DNA from: Virgisporangium aliadipatigenens
GTDB lineage: Bacteria > Actinomycetota > Actinomycetes > Mycobacteriales > Micromonosporaceae
Reading direction: 5' to 3'
Length of the DNA stretch: 64,000 bases
Assembly: GCF_016863615.1 (NCBI RefSeq)
Contig: NZ_BOPF01000001.1
Span: 80,281 to 144,280, forward strand
In this document: in pieces, positions 43,701 to 52,373 of the stretch
Position numbering within the stretch: the first letter of the stretch is position 1
Layout of the letters: every line of letters starts with the position of its first letter
Program-made: the position numbers and the translations under genes
The notes under the pieces: model-generated
Told to the model about the DNA's origin: nothing
The model's database searches: none
Seen by the model: the letters and a program-made list of their open reading frames with translations, nothing else

Positions 43701-45655
43701 TGTTGCACGACCACCCGGTGCTGGAACGACATGAACAGCGCGTCCGGCAGCAGGCGCAGCCGCTGGTCCACCTGGTCGAGGGTCTCCTCGCGGCGCAGGT
43801 CCGCGGGGAAGAAGTGCACCGCCTCCACACCCAACACGCCGAAAGCACCGTGCAATACGCCGTACACGTCACCGAGGCGCAGGTCGGCCCCGAACGGCCA
43901 GCCCTGCCCACCCGGTCCACCCGTCAACGGGTTGAGGTACTCGTACAGCGCCTCCTCGGCCCGTTCCCGGACAGTCTCGGGACGCACACCGGATCCGGCC
44001 CGCACCTCCGCGACCACCTTGACGCCCTGATACCTCGGGGGTTCGATGCGCAGCCGCATCGTCAGCAGCCGGCGCGGCTCCAGATATGCCTTGATGCGCT
44101 CCTCCAACTCCTCCGGAATGGCGAGGTCGTCGAGGCGCAGGCCCTGCGGTGTGCTTTCGATGCGCGGCACCACGAGGAGGCGCGCGGGCTCGCCGGGGCG
44201 TTCCGGCGGAAGGCATTTGGCGCGCGCGACCCCCTGCGCGGCGTCGAGGGTGAGTCGCTCGACGTCCTCGGCGGTGACCGCGCGCCGGGCGCCGCGCAAC
44301 AGCATCGGTCCGCGCTGCTTGGCGTTGTCGACGCTTTCCGCGTCGACCCCGCCGGTCGCCGCGTCGAGGTTGGTCACCCCGGCGACAAACGGGATCGACG
44401 TCCGCAGGATCGTCAACCGGTTCGGGGGAACGTTGCCGCGCCGGCCGCCCCCGTACCGATACCCGGTCACCCAGATCTGCGCGTCGGTCGGCGGGACGGC
44501 CCCGTGCTGCTGCCCCTTCCCTTGCCGGTCAAGGATTCTGGGCCCGAACTGGATCTGCCCCGTGGCACCGGACCACGTGTACACGCGGTCCTCCTCCGTC
44601 GCGTCGGACAGGTCGGCGACCTCGTTCCACAGCTGCTCCTCCGGCTCGCCCCCGCGGTCCGGCCGGGGCAGCACCACCCGCACCGTCTCGTCGGGACGGC
44701 GCGGCAGCACCGGCACCCGCCGCACCCCGAACACCTGTCCGGGACGGCCGTCGCTGGTGCCGAGCAGCTCGGCCGGGGCCGGTTCGGCGTGGTGCGCGGC
44801 CACCGCCCCGCCCAACGCCAGCGCCGACAACGACTCCAGCACCGGCGGGTTGCGGTACGAGGGCTGGCCGCGTTCCGGGGCGACGAGCCGGCAGCGGATC
44901 CAGTGCGCGCGGCGGGTGCCGAGGGTCAGCGGGCGGTGCCGGTTCGGCAGCAGCAGCGTCACCTCGCCGGTGATGTTGAAGCCGGCGCTGGTGTCCTCGA
45001 TGATGCGCACCGAACGCCACTCGCGCCCGTCCCACGCCTCCCACACGCGCGGCGGCCGCCGGGGGTCGACACCCGCGCCCTCGGGCCCGGTGGTGACCTC
45101 CATGCGGATCAGGTTGCCGGCGGAGGGCTCCTCGAAGCCGAAGTACACCGCCTCGTCCGGGCGCAGCGTCGGGAACAGCTGCACCGACGACGCCTCCCGG
45201 CGCAGATCCTCGTAGTGGTCGGTGAACTGGTCCGCCGTGTGCGTCAGGCACGCGATGAGCTTCGGCGGCACGATGGTGAGGTCCTCGTCGGTGAGGAAGA
45301 CGACCGCGTCCTGATCGCCCGCGCGGTCCGTGGAGACCTGGGTACCGGCCGGCACGCGCACCGGATCCTCGCGCGGCGCCGTCAACGTGAACAGCAGATC
45401 CGCCCGCGCCGGCACGGAGGAGAACAGCTCCACGCCGACCAGTTCGAGGAACTTGACGTAGAGCCGGTCCGGCACCTGGTTGAGCCGGTACAGCGTCATC
45501 TCCGTCATCCAGGCGAACAGCTCGATCATCGCCACGCCGGGGTCGGAGACGTTGTGATCCGTCCACTCCGGCACCAGCCGGTTGATGCGGCGCTTCGCCT
45601 CGTCGACGATGTCCTGGAACCGGCGGTCGTCCAGGTTCGGTGCCGGCAAACTCAT
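43697..45655 (-). CDS. Baseplate J-like (gp6-like) wedge protein (eCIS, Afp11 position)
   Basis: 652 residues. The N-terminus MSLPAPNLDDRRFQDIVDEAKRRINRLVPEWTDHNVSDPGVAMIELFAWM is the conserved start of eCIS baseplate J proteins. The C-terminal half holds the gpJ core (GGVDAESVDNAKQRGPMLLRGARRAVTAEDVERL). It forms the baseplate ring that triggers sheath contraction. The ATG at 45655 is certain from the ATGA overlap with the gp25-like gene; a longer in-frame extension runs antisense-like through that gene and is not real. Confidence 0.92.
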   Translation of the reverse strand: MSLPAPNLDDRRFQDIVDEAKRRINRLVPEWTDHNVSDPGVAMIELFAWMTEMTLYRLNQVPDRLYVKFLELVGVELFSSVPARADLLFTLTAPREDPVRVPAGTQVSTDRAGDQDAVVFLTDEDLTIVPPKLIACLTHTADQFTDHYEDLRREASSVQLFPTLRPDEAVYFGFEEPSAGNLIRMEVTTGPEGAGVDPRRPPRVWEAWDGREWRSVRIIEDTSAGFNITGEVTLLLPNRHRPLTLGTRRAHWIRCRLVAPERGQPSYRNPPVLESLSALALGGAVAAHHAEPAPAELLGTSDGRPGQVFGVRRVPVLPRRPDETVRVVLPRPDRGGEPEEQLWNEVADLSDATEEDRVYTWSGATGQIQFGPRILDRQGKGQQHGAVPPTDAQIWVTGYRYGGGRRGNVPPNRLTILRTSIPFVAGVTNLDAATGGVDAESVDNAKQRGPMLLRGARRAVTAEDVERLTLDAAQGVARAKCLPPERPGEPARLLVVPRIESTPQGLRLDDLAIPEELEERIKAYLEPRRLLTMRLRIEPPRYQGVKVVAEVRAGSGVRPETVRERAEEALYEYLNPLTGGPGGQGWPFGADLRLGDVYGVLHGAFGVLGVEAVHFFPADLRREETLDQVDQRLRLLPDALFMSFQHRVVVQQ

Positions 45656-46062
45656 GGGCTGTCCTCGATCGGGATGGCGTAGAACGGAAAGACGAGGTTT
45701 CGGGTGTCGTTCGTGGAACGGACCTGATAATCGACCTCGATGGCGACCGAACCGCTCTCGTGGTCGGGCACGGCGACGACGCGCTGCAACTCGATGCGGG
45801 GCTCCCAACGGGCGAGCGCCTCGCGCACGTACTGCTCCATCAGGCCGAGCGTGCCGGAGGTCAGCGGCGCGAAGACGAGCGTCCAGATCGCACAGCCGAA
45901 CTCGGGCCGCATGACGCGTTCGCCCGGCCGGGTCGACAGGATCATCCGGATCGCGCCGTCGATCTCCTCGGTGCCGCTGACGAGGCGCACCGTGCCGGCA
46001 CCGGTGATGGAGGCCGGAAAGGCCCACCCGCTGCCGACGAAATCACCGTTTGGCGCGCTCAA
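45652..46062 (-). CDS. gp25/GPW-like baseplate wedge protein (eCIS, Afp9 position)
   Basis: 136 residues. gp25 hallmarks: AIRMILSTRPGERVMRPEFGCAIWTLVFAP, then LMEQYVREALARWEPRIELQRV. Residue E of the RPEFG motif is the conserved gp25 glutamate. The start is TTG at 46062, supported by its overlap (TTGA) with the stop of the mini-ORF upstream. In T4-like systems gp25 nucleates the sheath on the baseplate. Confidence 0.92.
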   Translation of the reverse strand: MSAPNGDFVGSGWAFPASITGAGTVRLVSGTEEIDGAIRMILSTRPGERVMRPEFGCAIWTLVFAPLTSGTLGLMEQYVREALARWEPRIELQRVVAVPDHESGSVAIEVDYQVRSTNDTRNLVFPFYAIPIEDSP

Positions 46063-46145
46063 GGCGTCGCCTCGCTTCGCTCACCGGCGCCTTGCGGCGC
46101 AAAAGCACAGCGCTTCATGATGAGCTCCCGCAAGCGTGCGCTCAT
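46059..46145 (-). CDS. Mini-ORF linking the PAAR and gp25 genes
   Basis: 28 codons before the stop, starting MSARLREL, with IMKRC in the middle and GAGERSEATP at the end. Its TGA overlaps the TTG start of the gp25 gene. Upstream, a five-codon frame (MRGMK) begins on the PAAR stop (ATGA) and ends on this ORF's ATG (ATGA), giving an unbroken stop-start relay. A related sequence fills the gap at 52723-52806. It is probably a translational-coupling spacer from a dispersed repeat and not a functional peptide. Confidence 0.55.
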   Translation of the reverse strand: MSARLRELIMKRCAFAPQGAGERSEATP

Positions 46146-46155
46146 TTCATCCCTC

Positions 46156-46542
46156 TCATGCGCTGATCACGTCCGGGGAGCCGGCGGTGATGGACGACGT
46201 GGGCGCGTCGACGGGATCGTTGCACGTGGCCACCAGGTCGCCCATGCGCGCGATCGGCTTGCCGTTGACCAGCACCTGCGACGGGCGCGGGATCACCTTG
46301 CCCAGGTTCGTCGGCGGCTTGCTGAACGACATCGGCGGCGGCGGAATGTGCGGCGGCTGCTGCGAGATGCTGTCCTGCGTAGCCACCGGCAACCCGTTGA
46401 CCTTCACGTCCGGCGACAGCGCCTGCGTGAGGTTCCCCGCGTAGGGCAGCGGAGTGGGCACCGGCGGGCCGGACGGCGGGATGAGGATGTGGATGTCCGT
46501 GCCCATCACGGGATCGTTCTGGCGTGCGACGGGTTGAGACAT
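46156..46542 (-). CDS. PAAR-like spike-tip protein (eCIS, Afp10 position)
   Basis: 128 residues. PAAR-type pattern: MSQPVARQNDPVMGTDIHILIPPSG, VKVNGLPVATQDS, VLVNGKPIARMGDLVATC. It should cap the VgrG-like spike and may carry effectors, though there is no C-terminal toxin extension here. AAGGGGAC lies upstream of the ATG, 27 bp after the spike gene's stop. Confidence 0.9.
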   Translation of the reverse strand: MSQPVARQNDPVMGTDIHILIPPSGPPVPTPLPYAGNLTQALSPDVKVNGLPVATQDSISQQPPHIPPPPMSFSKPPTNLGKVIPRPSQVLVNGKPIARMGDLVATCNDPVDAPTSSITAGSPDVISA

Positions 46543-46569
46543 GCGCGTCCCCTTGAGCTTGTCGGATGG

Positions 46570-48216
46570 TCAGTTGAGCTTGATGGGCTTACCGGAGAGC
46601 GTCATCGCGCTCTTCGCCGTGATGTCGACCGTGTTGCCGTTGAGTTTGAGCGAGTTGGACGCGTTGACCTCGATGTCGGTGGCGTCGATGACGAGCTTCT
46701 TGTCGCCGGTCAGGTTCGACTCCGCCACCGCCAGGTGGAGCTTCACCTTGGTGCCGCCGAGCAGCAGGTCGATCGCCTGCGTCGGATCGTCGATGATGGC
46801 GAGCCGGGAGTCCTTGCGGCTGGCCAGGATCCGTTGCTGCACCACGCCGTTCTTCGGGGCGTCGGGCTGCGGCGGCTGGTCGGTGCGGTTCCACAGGCCG
46901 CCGAGGACCAGCGGGCGGGTCTCGTCGTCGAGTTCGAAGCCGATGAGCACCTCGTCGTCGACCTCCGGCAGCCACTGCATCCCGCGCTTGGGTCCACCGC
47001 CGGGCGTCACCACCCGCGCCCAGGTGCTCTCGTCCTCTTTGGACAGTGTCGGGAACGTCACCTTCACCCGGCCGAGCTTCTCCGGATCGTCGTTGTTGGT
47101 GACGATGCCGACGACGAGCCCCTGCCAGCCGCGCTTCTCCGCGTGGCCGCCACCCACCAGGTCGGCGAGGCCGGACGGCTCACGCCCCCCGCACACGAAC
47201 TTCGTGACGTACGGCTTGCCCGCCGCGTACAGGTGCTCGACGGTGGTGACGGTGTACTTGCCCGACAGGCGCGAGCCCACCTGCTCCAGCGACACCTTGG
47301 CGCCGGCACCCAGCATCGGGTCCCCGGCCGTCTCGCCGCGCAGCACCACTTCCTCGCCCGCGGCCCGCGTCAGGAACGCCTCCGCCAGCGCGTCCGCCTC
47401 CGCCTGGTCCGTCACCGGGAACTGTCCCGCGTTGCGCTTCACCGCGCCGAACGCGCGCTTCGCGGCCGAGGAGAGTTCCTTCGCGGCCGGCGCGTCGGTG
47501 CCCGGTTCGGCGTTCGAGGCACGACCCGTGACGGCCTTCTTGCCGAGGGAGTCCCAGCCGTCGATCTGCACCTCGTCGGCGCGCTCGCCCGCGGAGAAGC
47601 GCACGCTGAAGCGCTTGAGGTTGCCGCCCCACTTGAGCTTCGGCGGCGAACCCGCGGCCCGCGGCGACTTCTTGAAATAGAACGTCTTGTCGGCGATCCA
47701 GAAGTGGAACCCGATGCGTGCCGCGCGCCGGCGCAGGAACGCGTAGTCGGTCTCGCCCCGCTGGAGCACGTACTCGTGCACCTCGCCGGAGCTGTCGACC
47801 TCCACGGAAAGCCCGTACTCGCCGGCGATCCGGCTCGCGATGTCGGAGTCCGTCACACCCTGGTAGCTGCGCGACTTGCGTTGCCGGGCCAGGCGATGGG
47901 TCACGTCCATGCCGGAGACGTGCAGCTCGTGGCGGCCGCTCGGCCCGGGGGAGACCTCGACGGCGGTCACCTCGCCGACCGTCACCACCACCGGATCCGC
48001 CTCGGCGCGGAACGCGATCTCGATCCGCTGGCCGAGATTGAACGTTCCCTTGTCGAAGACGTCGAAGTGCGGATCGTCGAAGCGGAGCGCGAAATAGTCG
48101 GGCAGCAGCACCGATTCCTCGACGCGCACCAGCGTCAGCTGGCCGTACAGCTCCGCCGCCAACGGTTTTCCGTCGACCGAGATGATCGCGCCGTCGAGGC
48201 GCCGTTGGTCAGCCAC
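46570..48216 (-). CDS. VgrG-like spike protein (eCIS, Afp8 position)
   Basis: 548 residues. The gp27-like hub part (YFALRFDDPHFDVFDKGTFNLGQRIEIAF, YVLQRGETDYAFLRRRAARIGFHFWI) is followed by the gp5-type OB fold (GLVVGIVTNNDDPEKLGRVKVTFPTLSKEDESTWARVV) and a beta-helical needle tail (NASNSLKLNGNTVDITAKSAMTLSG). It forms the trimeric puncturing spike. The GTG start overlaps the LysM gene by 8 nt. There is no lysozyme or effector fusion. Confidence 0.94.
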   Translation of the reverse strand: MADQRRLDGAIISVDGKPLAAELYGQLTLVRVEESVLLPDYFALRFDDPHFDVFDKGTFNLGQRIEIAFRAEADPVVVTVGEVTAVEVSPGPSGRHELHVSGMDVTHRLARQRKSRSYQGVTDSDIASRIAGEYGLSVEVDSSGEVHEYVLQRGETDYAFLRRRAARIGFHFWIADKTFYFKKSPRAAGSPPKLKWGGNLKRFSVRFSAGERADEVQIDGWDSLGKKAVTGRASNAEPGTDAPAAKELSSAAKRAFGAVKRNAGQFPVTDQAEADALAEAFLTRAAGEEVVLRGETAGDPMLGAGAKVSLEQVGSRLSGKYTVTTVEHLYAAGKPYVTKFVCGGREPSGLADLVGGGHAEKRGWQGLVVGIVTNNDDPEKLGRVKVTFPTLSKEDESTWARVVTPGGGPKRGMQWLPEVDDEVLIGFELDDETRPLVLGGLWNRTDQPPQPDAPKNGVVQQRILASRKDSRLAIIDDPTQAIDLLLGGTKVKLHLAVAESNLTGDKKLVIDATDIEVNASNSLKLNGNTVDITAKSAMTLSGKPIKLN

Positions 48217-48877
48217 GGTGGCGCACCGGCAGTTCGGGAATCACCAGCAGTGTGCCGGCCGGCACCGCGATCGGGTCGATGATGTTGTTGGCCTCGGCGA
48301 TGAGCCGCCACCTGGTCGAGTCCGCGTAGTGCGTCGCCGCGACCCGGTCCAACGTCTCGCCCGGCACCAGACGGTGCACGGTGTGCAGCGTCGGCGTGTG
48401 CGAGGTCGGGTTCTGCAGCGGGTACACGCCCTCCTCGTTCCACTGCTTCAGCGACATGTCCGCCTTGGCGCGCAACGGCATCCCGCTCGACGCGAAGTAG
48501 GTGAACTTGATGGTGAGCTTCTCGACGATCGCCTTGAACGAGTGCAGCTTGCCCCAGTGGAACTCCACCCACGGCGGCCGCGCCTTGTTGCGTTGCTTGT
48601 CCGAACCCTTCAGCGCCGGGTCCACCTTCATCAGATCCAGCAGCCGGTCGGTGTAACCCGTCACCTCCTCGCCGGTGTCCGTGGTGTCCAGCGTGAGGCT
48701 GAGCGTCAGCGTGCCCGGCTGTCCCGACTGGAAGCGCAGCTCGGGTGTGTTGCCACCCTTGGTCTCCGGCGCCTGCCACGTGTTCGACTTGGTGATGGTC
48801 AGTTCCGCCGGGTTGAACAGGCAGCGGATCTGGTCGCCCTTCTCGGTGAGCAGATACGCCTTCTCCGGTCCCGCCAT
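48209..48877 (-). CDS. LysM-containing hub/baseplate protein (eCIS, Afp7 position)
   Basis: 222 residues. The N-terminal region (QIRCLFNPAELTITKSNTWQ, LTLSLTLDTTDTGEEVTGYTDRLLDLMK) is typical of eCIS Afp7/gp53-like proteins, followed by a C-terminal LysM-like domain (HRLVPGETLDRVAATHYADSTRWRLIAEANNI). It joins spike and wedge in the baseplate. Its ATG overlaps the DUF4157 gene's TGA by one base, and its stop overlaps the spike gene. Confidence 0.93.
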   Translation of the reverse strand: MAGPEKAYLLTEKGDQIRCLFNPAELTITKSNTWQAPETKGGNTPELRFQSGQPGTLTLSLTLDTTDTGEEVTGYTDRLLDLMKVDPALKGSDKQRNKARPPWVEFHWGKLHSFKAIVEKLTIKFTYFASSGMPLRAKADMSLKQWNEEGVYPLQNPTSHTPTLHTVHRLVPGETLDRVAATHYADSTRWRLIAEANNIIDPIAVPAGTLLVIPELPVRHRG

Positions 48878-51771
48878 CAGAACACTCCGTTCCAGCGTCC
48901 GCCGCGCCGCTCAAGCTCGCGGAGCAGCCGTTCCTCGACCATCTCGACGATCCGGTCCGGGTCGACCGGTTCGGCCTGTCCCCCCGGGGTGTTGTTCGGA
49001 GCCGCGCCCGGGACGGATGGCAGCGCGCCCGCGACGGCGCCTTGCGCTCCGTTCACCGCGTTGTTGGTGTTGTCGAACGCCTGCTGCGCGTAGCCGCTCG
49101 CCTGTTGCGCGTATCCGCTCGCCTGGCCGCTGACCCCGGTGAACCAGTCCTGCGCGCCGCCGACCGCACCGTCCACAGCGGACTGAGCGCTGCCCAGTGC
49201 ACCGTCGACGGCGCCGTTGGCGTCGGCGATCGCCTGGTTGGCGGCGTTCGTGGCGACCTCGTTGACCCGCCCCATGGACGCGCCGGCGACCGGCAGCTGC
49301 CCGACGATGCCCGCACCCGTCTCCTGAACCTGCTGCGTGGCGCTGCCGATCAGACCCTGCGCGTGGCTGTGCCCCGCGTGCAGCGCGGCGCGCTCGTCGT
49401 CGTCCACGGCGCCGGTGAGCCTGCTCAGGAAGAACCGCGGCCGGCGGACGGACTGCCGGGTGTGCGTGAGCTCGTGGGCGAGCACGCTCGCGTTGCGGGC
49501 GTTCGGGTGGCTGGGCAGGTGGACGACGCCGCCGCTGGTGGCACCCAGGGCACCGGCCGCCGACAGCGCGGCACGGGTGGCCGGGCCGGTGGTGTACCGC
49601 GGCGCGTACGCGCGTCCCGAGATCGACCGCGCCATCGCCTGGAACGCCGCCGGCAGCTCGCGGGGCGCCTCGAGCGGCCGCCGCTTGACCGCCTCGCTCC
49701 ACCGCTGGACCGGCGTGCCGATGATGCTCGGCGGCGGGGGAGTCCGCTGCACCGCACCGGCCGGATCGGGTGTGTTCCCCGGCGGCATCGCCGCCCCACC
49801 CAGAACCCGCATGTCGCCCGCCGCCACGGGGGAGGAGACGGTGGGGCCGGTGGCCGGCCGCTTCGCGAGGCTCTCGTGCCCGTGCGCACCGTGGTCGTGT
49901 CCGTGGTGCGGATCGGCCGTCGGCCGCGCGTACTCGTCCCGCGAACGCGTGATCTGCCGCGCCACCGTCCCCGGCGAGTGTCCGCTGTGGACGGTCCCCG
50001 CCCCGGCACCCGTAGCCGTACCTGCCGCCGCGCCCCGGCCCGCGGCCGAGGCGGACCCGCTAGCGGCGCCGCTCCCGGCGGCGTGGGTGCGGCCGGCGGT
50101 CGACGGCGCGGCGGCTGTCGAACCGGCTGCCGCGTGCCCGGCGGCCGACCGCGCGGCGGCGATCCCACCGGCCAGCGCGGCGGCGAGGGAGCCCGCGCCC
50201 ATGGTGCGCAGCATGCCGACCCGGTCGGCGGAGACGGCACCGGGGCCGTTGGCGCCGGGCGCGGCCGCGCCACTCGTGGGCAGCACGCCACCCCGCGAAC
50301 CGACACCGCCCGCGCCGAGACCCGCTCCACCCCGGCCGAGACCTGCCCCGCCCGAGCCGGCTCCCGCCGCGGCGAACCCGCCGGGCCCCGTGCCGTGCGC
50401 GCCGCCTGGACCCGTGCCGTGCGCGCCACGGGACGCCACGTCGCGTGCCGCACCGGATCCGCCGAAACCGCCGTCGGAACCCGCGCCGCGGGCCCCACCG
50501 ACCCCGGAGCCGCCGGAGCCGCGCGCGCCGCCGGAGCCCGAGCCGCTGAAGTCGGTGCCCGAGCCGGAGCCGCGCATGCCGGCGCCACCCGAGCCCGAGC
50601 CGCGCGCGCCGCCGGAGCCGGAGCCCGACCCGCCTGCCGCGCCGGAGCCGGAGGTACCGACACCGCTGCCCCGTGCGCCGTTGAAGCCGCGCGGGCCGAA
50701 ACCACCGACGCGCGCGTCCGCCGATAGCCCGGAGCCGTAGGAACCGCCCGAGCCTGCGCCGCGGAAGCCCGCGGAGCCGGCGCCACGTCCGCCGGAGCCA
50801 CGCCCTATGGAGCCCGCCGAGCCGCCGTTGCCGGAGCCGCGCGCGTCGTTCGCCGAGCGGCCGGAGCCGCGTGTGCCGTCGCCGGCGCGCCCGCCGGGAG
50901 CGACCAGCCCGTCGCGCGCGGTCTGTCCCGGCGCCCGCCCGGAGCTGAGACCGGCGCCGTGACCGTCCACTGTGGAGGACGGAAGGGTGGGAGCGGCCCG
51001 CCCCAGGCCGAAGAGTCCGTGCGGCGCGAGCACACCCGGCACGGCCCCCGGCCGCACCTCGGGCCCGACCGGCGGCGCACCGACCAGCGCGGCGGGCGCC
51101 ACGAAGGCACCACGCGCCGCGAGAGATCCGGCCGCCGAAGAAGAAGTGCGCGTCGCCGGCGAGGTCCCGCGCGTCGATGGTGCGCCCGAGCCGCCCGAGC
51201 CCGAGCGCGAGCCGCCGTAGGTGACGCCGGCCGCGCCGCTCGCCGGCGCCGGCCGGGCGGAGGCTTTGCCGCCACGAGCCGGGGCGTTGCCGGCGGCGGT
51301 CGGGCGCGAATCCCCGTTCCCCCAAGGAAAACGGCGAGAAGGATCAAGCGCGACGAACGCGGGTCGCACGCCCGGGACGGCGTCGGGTCTGATCACCGGC
51401 CCGGCCGGCGGCGCGGAGATCAGCGCGGCGACGGTCGGCTCGGCGCGCCCGATCGGACGGCGGGCGACGCCACCCGGCGCCGCCCCACTGTCCACTGTGT
51501 ACCGACGGGCCGCCGTGGCCGCCCGCCGCCCCAGCTCGGCCCGTCTGAGCCTGGTCAGCAAAGGGAAGGGCAGCAACGTCGGCAACCCACCGACCACGTC
51601 GGCGGCCACCTGACGGGAGGCCCGGTGGGTGGATGCGACGAAGCCCGCGTCGGCGGGCGGTGGCGCGGCGAGCGGGAGGCGCCGGCCGATCAGCCGGCGC
51701 ACCAGTCGCGCACCGCCCCACCGGCGCACGCGACGCGACCGCGCCGGTTCAGGCGCCGGAGCGGAAGCCAC
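48877..51771 (-). CDS. Large DUF4157 (eCIS core domain) protein with HELTH motif
   Basis: 964 residues. The first 640 are mostly low-complexity Gly/Ala/Ser with many GSG repeats. The DUF4157 domain around residues 730-790 ends in SVLAHELTHTRQS, an HExxH zinc-metalloprotease signature. A region of Ala/Gln/Gly repeats (GYAQQASGYAQQ) and a helical C-terminus (DPDRIVEMVEERLLRELERRGG) follow. DUF4157 proteins are eCIS-associated, often as toxin leaders; here no separate toxin domain follows. The gene lies between the second tube protein and LysM genes, where a phage would encode its tape measure. It overlaps both. Confidence 0.85.
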   Translation of the reverse strand: MASAPAPEPARSRRVRRWGGARLVRRLIGRRLPLAAPPPADAGFVASTHRASRQVAADVVGGLPTLLPFPLLTRLRRAELGRRAATAARRYTVDSGAAPGGVARRPIGRAEPTVAALISAPPAGPVIRPDAVPGVRPAFVALDPSRRFPWGNGDSRPTAAGNAPARGGKASARPAPASGAAGVTYGGSRSGSGGSGAPSTRGTSPATRTSSSAAGSLAARGAFVAPAALVGAPPVGPEVRPGAVPGVLAPHGLFGLGRAAPTLPSSTVDGHGAGLSSGRAPGQTARDGLVAPGGRAGDGTRGSGRSANDARGSGNGGSAGSIGRGSGGRGAGSAGFRGAGSGGSYGSGLSADARVGGFGPRGFNGARGSGVGTSGSGAAGGSGSGSGGARGSGSGGAGMRGSGSGTDFSGSGSGGARGSGGSGVGGARGAGSDGGFGGSGAARDVASRGAHGTGPGGAHGTGPGGFAAAGAGSGGAGLGRGGAGLGAGGVGSRGGVLPTSGAAAPGANGPGAVSADRVGMLRTMGAGSLAAALAGGIAAARSAAGHAAAGSTAAAPSTAGRTHAAGSGAASGSASAAGRGAAAGTATGAGAGTVHSGHSPGTVARQITRSRDEYARPTADPHHGHDHGAHGHESLAKRPATGPTVSSPVAAGDMRVLGGAAMPPGNTPDPAGAVQRTPPPPSIIGTPVQRWSEAVKRRPLEAPRELPAAFQAMARSISGRAYAPRYTTGPATRAALSAAGALGATSGGVVHLPSHPNARNASVLAHELTHTRQSVRRPRFFLSRLTGAVDDDERAALHAGHSHAQGLIGSATQQVQETGAGIVGQLPVAGASMGRVNEVATNAANQAIADANGAVDGALGSAQSAVDGAVGGAQDWFTGVSGQASGYAQQASGYAQQAFDNTNNAVNGAQGAVAGALPSVPGAAPNNTPGGQAEPVDPDRIVEMVEERLLRELERRGGRWNGVF

Positions 51772-52210
51772 TGTGACATACCTCCAGTGTTTCCTGGGCC
51801 AGCTCCCGGCCCGAAGCAGCCAACCGCGGCCCGCTCCACTTCACCGGCTTGGCCCCGGTGAAGTGCCAGCTGCGCAGCGGCTTGCCGTTCGGGCGCAGGA
51901 CGCTGACCTTTCCGTCGCGGGGCACCACCCTGTTGCCCCCCTTGGTGAATCCCTCACCCGACGACTCCTGCAACCAGGCGAAGAGCGCGTCGGAGTCGGT
52001 GACCCCCTGTTTCAGCACGAGGTTCGGCCAGCGCATACGACCCAGAAGCTTGTGGGTGTACGCGTTCTGGCCGCCCTCGACGAGCTCTTCCACGTCGACG
52101 GAGACCGCGAGTCCGGACACCTCGGTGAAGGTGCCGATCGTGATTCCGTCGACGGCGAAGATGAACTTCCCGACGAACCCCGGATCGACCGTGTGTGCGT
52201 TACTAGGCAC
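51749..52210 (-). CDS. Second tube-type protein (gp19-like; eCIS, Afp5 position)
   Basis: 153 residues with the gp19-like tube fold: FIFAVDGITIGTFTEVSGLAVSVDVEELVEGGQ, HKLLGRMRWPNLVLKQGVTDSDALFAWL. It probably forms the tube initiator ring on the baseplate, while the protein at 52803 builds the bulk. The GTG start at 52210 overlaps the stop of the small ORF upstream by 8 bases, which is strong evidence that the small ORF is translated. Confidence 0.9.
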   Translation of the reverse strand: MPSNAHTVDPGFVGKFIFAVDGITIGTFTEVSGLAVSVDVEELVEGGQNAYTHKLLGRMRWPNLVLKQGVTDSDALFAWLQESSGEGFTKGGNRVVPRDGKVSVLRPNGKPLRSWHFTGAKPVKWSGPRLAASGRELAQETLEVCHSGFRSGA

Positions 52211-52373
52211 CTGACACTCCCTGCCACGCCCGCTCGTTCAGCGTCCCGACCTCCTGCAGGAGGCGAATCCTGTCTCCGTGTTCGAGATCGAGCAGGCGGT
52301 CCAGGTCCCAGTGCAGGTGGTACGCCAGATAGGTGATCTCCGACCACAGTTCGTCGTGTGCGTAGCGCCCTAG
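52203..52373 (-). CDS. Small DUF6760-like eCIS protein, start codon unresolved
   Basis: A frame of about 56 codons reads GRYAHDELWSEITYLAYHLH then WDLDRLLDLEHGDRIRLLQE and ends WQGVSGA. The pattern of aromatic and charged residues matches the small protein I recall as DUF6760 at this place in eCIS operons. It has no ATG, GTG or TTG near the expected start: only CTG at 52349, inside the conserved part, is usable, while the frame stays open into the upstream gene. A frameshift, a rare start or a sequence error near 52365-52375 is possible. Its stop overlaps the tube gene's GTG. Confidence 0.65.
   Translation of the reverse strand, partial: LGRYAHDELWSEITYLAYHLHWDLDRLLDLEHGDRIRLLQEVGTLNERAWQGVSGA

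Noticed and set aside
45656..46027. N-terminal extension of the baseplate J frame
   Set aside because: It would overlap the whole gp25-like gene and has no recognisable sequence; the ATGA junction at 45652-45655 fixes the start.
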